A stretch of 9,129 bases of DNA from JAYEID01 sp964581885 (lineage in GTDB: Bacteria; Patescibacteriota; WWE3; JAUXAW01; JAYEID01). The first letter of the stretch is position 1; every line of letters begins with the position of its first letter. Under the pieces are notes generated by a model. That model was not told the origin of the DNA. It did not search any database and saw only the letters and a program-made list of their open reading frames with translations. Made by a program: the position numbers and the translations under genes. The DNA lies in contig CAZOPS010000027.1 of NCBI GenBank assembly GCA_964581885.1, positions 1 to 9,129 on the forward strand. Direction: 5' to 3'. Below are positions 7,064 to 9,129 of the stretch, piece after piece.

Positions 7064-7105
7064 GTGGGAATGGGCTAAGTCTAAAGCAATGCTTTAGATA
7101 GCGCT
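7064..7105 (+). repeat. REP-like hairpin element, copy B
   Basis: GTGGGAA (7064-7070), 9 bases, hairpin TCTAAAGC (7080-7087), loop AAT, GCTTTAGA (7091-7098), then TAGCGCT (7099-7105). Its stem and loop are identical to copy A, and its flanks differ. It lies in the divergent gap between the macrodomain gene and the NDT-like gene. A second small hairpin (TGCTC 7123-7127, GAGCA 7132-7136) follows. Confidence 0.8.
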
Positions 7106-7158
7106 AAAAAGATAAAGAGCTGTGCTCTTGAGAGCAGTGTCCTTACAAGTTTTCTTAT

Positions 7159-7187
7159 TTGACAAGATTATTTTCTTGTGTTATAAA
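7159..7187 (+). promoter_or_regulatory. Near-consensus sigma-70 promoter
   Basis: TTGACA (7159-7164), exactly 17 bases, then TATAAA (7182-7187). This is the best promoter in the window. The RNA start is expected near 7194, giving a leader of about 128 bases before the NDT-like gene at 7322. That leader contains two terminator hairpins. Confidence 0.8.
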
Positions 7188-7227
7188 GTGGATAACAAGT
7201 GAATATAAGTACCTTGATAATTCATGG

Positions 7228-7259
7228 AAGGCTCCCGTAGAAAGGGGGCTTTTTTTTTT
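7228..7259 (+). terminator. Intrinsic terminator/attenuator 1
   Basis: The stem is AAGGCTCCC (7228-7236) with GGGGGCTTT (7244-7252), containing two G-T wobbles, around loop GTAGAAA. It runs into ten consecutive T (7250-7259). It lies only about 35-65 bases after the predicted RNA start. Confidence 0.72.
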
Positions 7260-7282
7260 CGCGAAAATTTGAAAGATGCGAT

Positions 7283-7310
7283 AAGAGCTCCCGGTGAGGG
7301 AGCTTTTTTT
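7283..7310 (+). terminator. Intrinsic terminator/attenuator 2
   Basis: The stem is AGCTCCC (7286-7292) with GGGAGCT (7298-7304), extended by A-T and G-T pairs from 7283 to 7307, around loop GGTGA, followed by seven T (7304-7310). It ends 11 bases before the ATG at 7322, so it sits directly in front of the ribosome site. Confidence 0.75.
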
Positions 7311-7321
7311 ACAGGGAAACT

Positions 7322-7867
7322 ATGAAAATTTATTTTACTGCTTCGCAGGCACAAAAGGAAGATTCCCAACATATTCACGAAAGAATTGTTAACCATCTCG
7401 AAGATGGTGGCCACCAGGTTTTTAAAGCATTTCCCCCCGAAGAACTAGATAAATTTAGTAACTTACCCCAATTTAAACTTAATGAATTCAGTAAAGAATG
7501 GTCTTCTCATCTCGCAGATGCTGATTGTGCAGTTGTGGAAGGTTCGTACCCTTCTTCTATTCATGTCGGTTACCAACTTGGGCAACTGGTTTCCCAGCAA
7601 AAGCCTACTATTTTACTTTATAAAACTGATCGGAACCCTGTTTTGGCGAATGGGATCGATTCTAGCAGGTTGGTAAAATCTGTTTATGATGAAGACGTTT
7701 TGGAAGATGTCTTGGATTGGTGTTTGGATGAAGTGAAAAATACCTTTAACCGCAGGTTTACCTTTTATATTTCTCCGGAAATCGATATAAAGCTCAACAA
7801 AGCTTCTGAAGCCAATTCTGTAAGTAAATCAGAGATTATCCGTCAACTTATCAAAAAAGAATTTTAA
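7322..7867 (+). CDS. NDT-like domain fused to a ribbon-helix-helix DNA-binding domain
   Basis: A 181-residue two-domain protein. Residues 1 to about 105 resemble the nucleoside 2-deoxyribosyltransferase fold: MKIYFTAS start, helix DSQHIHERIVNHLEDGGHQVF, ADADCAVVEG strand, then VGYQLGQLVSQQKPTILLY (about 82-100). In active NDT enzymes this last segment reads xELGxA..GKPVILL with a catalytic Glu; here that position is Gln85, so transferase activity is doubtful. Residues 145-181 (RFTFYISPEIDIKLNKASE, then NSVSKSEIIRQLIKKEF) form a typical CopG/MetJ-like ribbon-helix-helix: a beta strand, helix A, a Ser-Lys-Ser turn and helix B. I infer a DNA-binding regulator that senses a nucleoside or nucleotide ligand, perhaps autoregulating its own attenuated leader. 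AGGGA at 7313-7317 is a short-spaced ribosome site. A toxin-antitoxin antitoxin is a less likely alternative, since no toxin partner is seen. Confidence 0.72.
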   Translation: MKIYFTASQAQKEDSQHIHERIVNHLEDGGHQVFKAFPPEELDKFSNLPQFKLNEFSKEWSSHLADADCAVVEGSYPSSIHVGYQLGQLVSQQKPTILLYKTDRNPVLANGIDSSRLVKSVYDEDVLEDVLDWCLDEVKNTFNRRFTFYISPEIDIKLNKASEANSVSKSEIIRQLIKKEF

Positions 7868-7871
7868 CTGT

Positions 7872-7918
7872 TCTTTTTACCCTCCTTCCTTTGTTCGGCG
7901 CCCCCGTTCCCCCCTATT
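7872..7918 (+). promoter_or_regulatory. Second C/T-rich tract after a stop codon (rut-like)
   Basis: Just after the NDT-like gene stop comes a pyrimidine-dominated run (TTTTTACCCTCCTTCC, later CCCCCGTTCCCCCC). No intrinsic terminator hairpin is found between this gene and the zinc-knuckle gene, so the tract may serve Rho. The complementary strand is G-rich with several G-runs. Function is not shown by the sequence. Confidence 0.33.
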
Positions 7919-7939
7919 GTTTTGAATTTTAAATTATCT

Positions 7940-7962
7940 ATGTGCATAAAAGTTATGCACAT
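7940..7962. repeat. Perfect 10-bp inverted repeat, operator candidate
   Basis: Arms ATGTGCATAA (7940-7949) and TTATGCACAT (7953-7962) around AAG. It lies just upstream of the probable -35 of the zinc-knuckle operon, centred about 62 bases before the predicted RNA start, a distance used by many activators. There is no T-run after it, so it is not a terminator. It does not match the REP-like consensus. Confidence 0.6.
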
Positions 7963-7977
7963 CATAATTTTGTGGAA

Positions 7978-8006
7978 TTGCTTGTTTTTATAACTGGTAT
8001 TACAAT
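7978..8006 (+). promoter_or_regulatory. Probable promoter of the zinc-knuckle operon
   Basis: TTGCTT (7978-7983), 17 bases, TACAAT (8001-8006; 5 of 6 to TATAAT). The expected RNA start is about 8013. An overlapping alternative is the extended -10 TGG-TATTAC at 7995-8003. The 177-base gap 7868-8044 otherwise holds only the C/T tract and the inverted repeat. Confidence 0.5.
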
Positions 8007-8037
8007 TCAAGCGAACCTTAAAAAGATGTGCTAGAAA

Positions 8038-8044
8038 AAGGAGG
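8038..8044 (+). promoter_or_regulatory. Perfect ribosome site that decides the zinc-knuckle start
   Basis: AAGGAGG (8038-8044). Three in-frame starts follow: TTG 8045, ATG 8048 and ATG 8051. Spacing of 6 bases favours ATG 8051 (ATG 8048 would leave 3). ATG 8051 also leaves exactly one Met before the first repeat unit. Confidence 0.8.
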
Positions 8045-8050
8045 TTGATG

Positions 8051-8386
8051 ATGGGTATCTTCTCGACGGAATGTGCACAGTGTGGGAGCACCGAGCATAG
8101 TAGCGGCGAATGCCCGCATGGGCTGTTCGCGACTGAGTGTGCGCAGTGTGGGAGCAGGGATCATGGCACTTCCGATTGCCCGCACGGGCTGTTCGGCACA
8201 GAATGTGCGCAATGTGGGAGCAGGGATCACGCTACTTCCGATTGTCCGCATGGGCTATTTTCAACGGAGTGCGCGCAATGTGGTAGTACGGAGCATTCTA
8301 GTGGGGATTGCCCACACGGTATGTTCGCGACTGAATGTGCATACTGTGGTAGTAAGGGCCACGCAACGGGTGACTGTCCGCATTAG
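8051..8386 (+). CDS. Pentameric CCHC zinc-knuckle repeat protein
   Basis: The protein is Met plus five contiguous 22-residue units (2-23, 24-45, 46-67, 68-89, 90-111) and nothing else. Each unit follows G-[ILM]-F-x-T-E-C-A-x-C-G-S-x2-H-x4-C-P-H, so each holds C-x2-C-x4-H-x4-C, the retroviral Gag-type zinc knuckle, plus an extra His two residues after the last Cys. Totals are 15 Cys and 10 His in 111 residues. Unit 5 (CAYCGSKGHATGDCPH) is closest to the classical knuckle, with the aromatic-x-Cys and Gly-His positions. Known CCHC knuckles bind single-stranded RNA or DNA, but they are usually basic. This protein is acidic (about -11 by residue count), so metal storage or protein binding must be considered. 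There is no signal peptide or membrane segment. Its G+C (about 58% in unit 1) is well above its neighbours. It is cotranscribed with a basic 60-residue protein 51 bases downstream. Confidence 0.88.
   Translation: MGIFSTECAQCGSTEHSSGECPHGLFATECAQCGSRDHGTSDCPHGLFGTECAQCGSRDHATSDCPHGLFSTECAQCGSTEHSSGDCPHGMFATECAYCGSKGHATGDCPH
8054..8383 (+). repeat. Five tandem 66-bp coding repeats
   Basis: Units lie at 8054-8119, 8120-8185, 8186-8251, 8252-8317 and 8318-8383, with no spacer and exact register. The protein is far better conserved than the DNA. The Thr-Glu-Cys codons, for instance, differ at third positions in most units (ACGGAATGT, ACTGAGTGT, ACAGAATGT, ACGGAGTGC). Units 1 and 4 share STEHSSG and units 2 and 3 share SRDH-x-TSD. 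Confidence 0.92.
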
Positions 8387-8422
8387 TACCCTGCCGTGTG
8401 GCCGGGGTTACAGTAGTTTGTT

Positions 8423-8429
8423 AAGGAGG
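8423..8429 (+). promoter_or_regulatory. Perfect ribosome site of the 60-residue protein gene
   Basis: AAGGAGG (8423-8429), 8 bases before ATG 8438. It makes that ATG the start rather than the in-frame GTG at 8429, which overlaps the ribosome site itself. Confidence 0.8.
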
Positions 8430-8437
8430 TGGTTTTG

Positions 8438-8620
8438 ATGGCTAGGAAGGCAAAGTCGCGCACGGAAAAGGACGCATTTCTTGTTGAAGCTCTAGTTGGT
8501 CTTGATCACCACAAGACAACTATTTCTGACGGCTACCACAGCGTGGAGGCACACGCAAACACTCCCGAAAAGGCCGAAGAAAGGGCCAGCAAGAAGTGGA
8601 AGGAAAGGAAAGGTCGCTAA
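8438..8620 (+). CDS. Small basic protein of unknown family
   Basis: A 60-residue protein I do not recognise. It starts with a basic tail (MARKAKSRTEK). Two probable beta strands follow (FLVEALVGL at 14-22 and TTISDGYHSVEAHA at 27-40), with a His pair at 24-25. It ends in a charged helix TPEKAEERASKKWKERKGR (42-60). Net charge is about +4, opposite to the acidic zinc-knuckle protein encoded upstream. A small beta-beta-alpha nucleic-acid-binding or HicB-like fold is possible but not demonstrated. The perfect ribosome site, good codon structure and the terminator right after it support a real gene. It is the second and last gene of the two-gene operon, and the pairing suggests that the two products act together or are needed under the same condition. 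Confidence 0.78.
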   Translation: MARKAKSRTEKDAFLVEALVGLDHHKTTISDGYHSVEAHANTPEKAEERASKKWKERKGR

Positions 8621-8640
8621 TTTGCGATACAAAGCGACCT
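8611..8640 (+). repeat. Hairpin across the stop codon
   Basis: AGGTCGCT (8611-8618) and AGCGACCT (8633-8640) form a perfect 8-bp stem around a 14-base loop that includes the TAA stop. It lies just before the terminator and may protect the 3' end of the message. No T-run follows directly. Confidence 0.5.
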
Positions 8641-8648
8641 GCAGCAAC

Positions 8649-8706
8649 GGGCTTGGGTTTCTATCTACGAAGTAGGTGGATGGAACCCAAGCCCCCATTT
8701 TTTTCT
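8649..8706 (+). terminator. Strong intrinsic terminator of the zinc-knuckle operon
   Basis: An 11-bp perfect stem GGGCTTGGGTT (8649-8659) with AACCCAAGCCC (8684-8694). Inside it is a second stem, CTATCTAC (8661-8668) with GTAGGTGG (8672-8679), including two G-T pairs, capped by a GAA loop. A T-rich tail ATTTTTTTC follows at 8697-8705. It is the longest and most stable-looking hairpin in the window. Confidence 0.85.
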
Positions 8707-8771
8707 TTCTCTTACTTTTAAAATGTTGAGGGATAGGAGCCCTTTTCGTAGTGATTTTTTTGAGTTATCCT

Positions 8772-8812
8772 GTGGGAATAAGACTATCCAACGCAACGCG
8801 TTGGACAGCGTT
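8772..8812 (+). repeat. REP-like hairpin element, copy C
   Basis: GTGGGAA (8772-8778), 8 bases, hairpin TCCAACGC (8787-8794), loop AAC, GCGTTGGA (8798-8805), then CAGCGTT (8806-8812). Stem positions 3 and 6 differ from copies A and B, and the opposite arm changes to match, so pairing is kept. The 214-base gap 8699-8912 holds the terminator tail, this copy and copy D, with no gene. Confidence 0.8.
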
Positions 8813-8857
8813 GTTCTTACGGGGTTTTGTAATTTACAGCTCTAGTTTGAATTTGTT

Positions 8858-8899
8858 TTGGGAATGGGGGTTATCAAAAGCTTAGCTTTTGATAGTGCT
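8858..8899 (+). repeat. REP-like hairpin element, copy D
   Basis: TTGGGAA (8858-8864), 9 bases to the core stem, hairpin TATCAAAAGC (8872-8881), loop TTA, GCTTTTGATA (8885-8894), then TAGTGCT overlapping the stem end (8893-8899). Stem position 3 is A with a matching T in the other arm. It ends 13 bases from the stop of the hydrolase gene on the opposite strand. Confidence 0.75.
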
Positions 8900-8912
8900 G
8901 TTTTTGCAGTGT

Positions 8913-9129
8913 TTACTGATCTAAGATAAGCTTTAGAAGCTCAGGGAATTTTTTGGAGTTCATGTCGTTGTAGGTGAAGTGTCCTTTGCTTTTGAATTCG
9001 TGAATTTTTGCGGAGGCTAAGCTTTCTTTTATTTGATTTAAGGAGGTATGAATGTCTGCGCTATCATTTTCTGCGATTAGTATATGTATATCTTTTGTTC
9101 TTTTAGAAATTTTTGGATCAATTCTAAAG
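8913..9129 (-). CDS. Alpha/beta hydrolase, RBBP9/YdeN-like, C-terminal part only
   Basis: An open frame enters from the right edge and ends at TAA (8915-8913), giving 71 C-terminal residues. It reads HILIAENDSADIHTSL, then QIKESLASAKIHEFKSKGHF, then FPELLKLIL. This is the end of an RBBP9/YdeN-type serine hydrolase: a strand ending in the catalytic-acid turn (EN-D), a helix, a strand, the catalytic His in KGHF, and a final helix. Only the Asp and His of the triad can be seen; the nucleophile Ser lies outside the window. Substrates of this family are mostly unknown. No intrinsic terminator follows its stop; copy D of the REP-like element lies there instead. Confidence 0.75.
   Translation of the reverse strand, partial: FRIDPKISKRTKDIHILIAENDSADIHTSLNQIKESLASAKIHEFKSKGHFTYNDMNSKKFPELLKLILDQ

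Larger units (their letters stand above)
7194..7321 (+). ncRNA. Transcribed leader or small RNA with two tandem terminators
   Basis: The stretch between the strong promoter and the NDT-like gene has no supported coding region. It contains two G+C-rich hairpins, each followed by a T-run. Either it yields a free small RNA of about 65 bases (ending near 7259), or it is an attenuator leader that passes a fraction of transcripts into the downstream gene. The 3' arm of the first hairpin (GGGGGCT) can also pair with the 5' arm of the second (AGCTCCC), giving an alternative fold. The structure is seen in sequence; the regulatory role is inferred. Confidence 0.5.

Noticed and set aside
7224..7298. 24-codon leader peptide starting at ATG 7224 across the two hairpins
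   Set aside because: No ribosome site precedes it. The frame runs through the T-run (Phe codons) and looks like a by-product of the terminators.
7941..7961. CRP/FNR-type binding site in the inverted repeat
   Set aside because: The TGTG and CACA ends are 13 bases apart, not 8, and the inner bases do not fit TGTGA-N6-TCACA.
8054..8383. CRISPR or other spacer array
   Set aside because: The repeats are contiguous, coding, 66 bp long and have no spacers.
8018..8438. Long open frames antisense to, and in a second plus frame of, the zinc-knuckle gene
   Set aside because: A 66-bp repeat with no stop in a unit stays open in several frames. Only the CCHC frame has a ribosome site, silent-site variation and a sensible start and stop.
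8729..8746. AGGG...CCCTTTT as an additional terminator
   Set aside because: A stem of only 4 bp and a short T-run; too weak to support next to the strong terminator just upstream.
9040..9129. Plus-strand AAGGAGG (9040-9046) followed by ATG 9052 and an open, hydrophobic frame to the window edge
   Set aside because: It is antisense to the well-supported alpha/beta hydrolase C-terminus. The AAGGAGG is simply the complement of the Thr-Ser-Leu codons (ACC TCC TTA).
1..9129. Alternative code with TGA read as Gly or Trp (as in some Patescibacteria)
   Set aside because: TGA ends the exonuclease frame at 891-893, exactly where the family domain ends and the next gene starts, and Trp is encoded by TGG.

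Overview
The window reads as a piece of an AT-rich bacterial chromosome that uses the standard code: TGA is a real stop at 891-893 and tryptophans are TGG. Short intergenic gaps, overlapping genes, few strong ribosome sites, possible leaderless starts and several family-poor small proteins would fit a Patescibacteria/CPR-type genome. That placement is inference from style; no rRNA or ribosomal protein is present to prove it.

Layout. 21-1966 (+): a stand-alone 5'-3' exonuclease coupled by a GTGA overlap to a CelD/BioF2-like GNAT acyltransferase. 1963-5344 (-): a compact operon, transcribed leftward, of a PIG-L/LmbE deacetylase, a GT4 glycosyltransferase, a DUF6884-like protein and a second GT4-like glycosyltransferase. 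It probably builds or modifies a glycoconjugate, and its last stop overlaps the stop of the GNAT gene. 5625-6344 (+): an HExxH metallopeptidase-like protein. 6474-6998 (-): a macrodomain (ADP-ribose-binding/deacylase) protein. 7322-7867 (+): a fusion of a nucleoside 2-deoxyribosyltransferase-like domain with a ribbon-helix-helix DNA-binding domain, preceded by a near-consensus promoter and a leader with two tandem terminator hairpins.

8051-8620 (+) is the most unusual part. A 111-residue protein consists of Met plus exactly five 22-residue units, each a CCHC zinc knuckle (C-x2-C-x4-H-x4-C). It is followed by a 60-residue basic protein of unknown family and a strong terminator. Both genes have perfect AAGGAGG ribosome sites, unlike their neighbours, and an inverted repeat lies upstream of the probable promoter. 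The window ends in the C-terminus of an alpha/beta hydrolase on the minus strand (8913-9129).

Four intergenic copies of one short element run through the right half, all in the same orientation: (G/T)TGGGAA, 8-9 bases, then an 8-bp hairpin of form TCnAAnGC-3 nt-GCnTTnGA. The stem varies between copies, but both arms change together. This looks like an unnamed REP-like or structured-RNA family.
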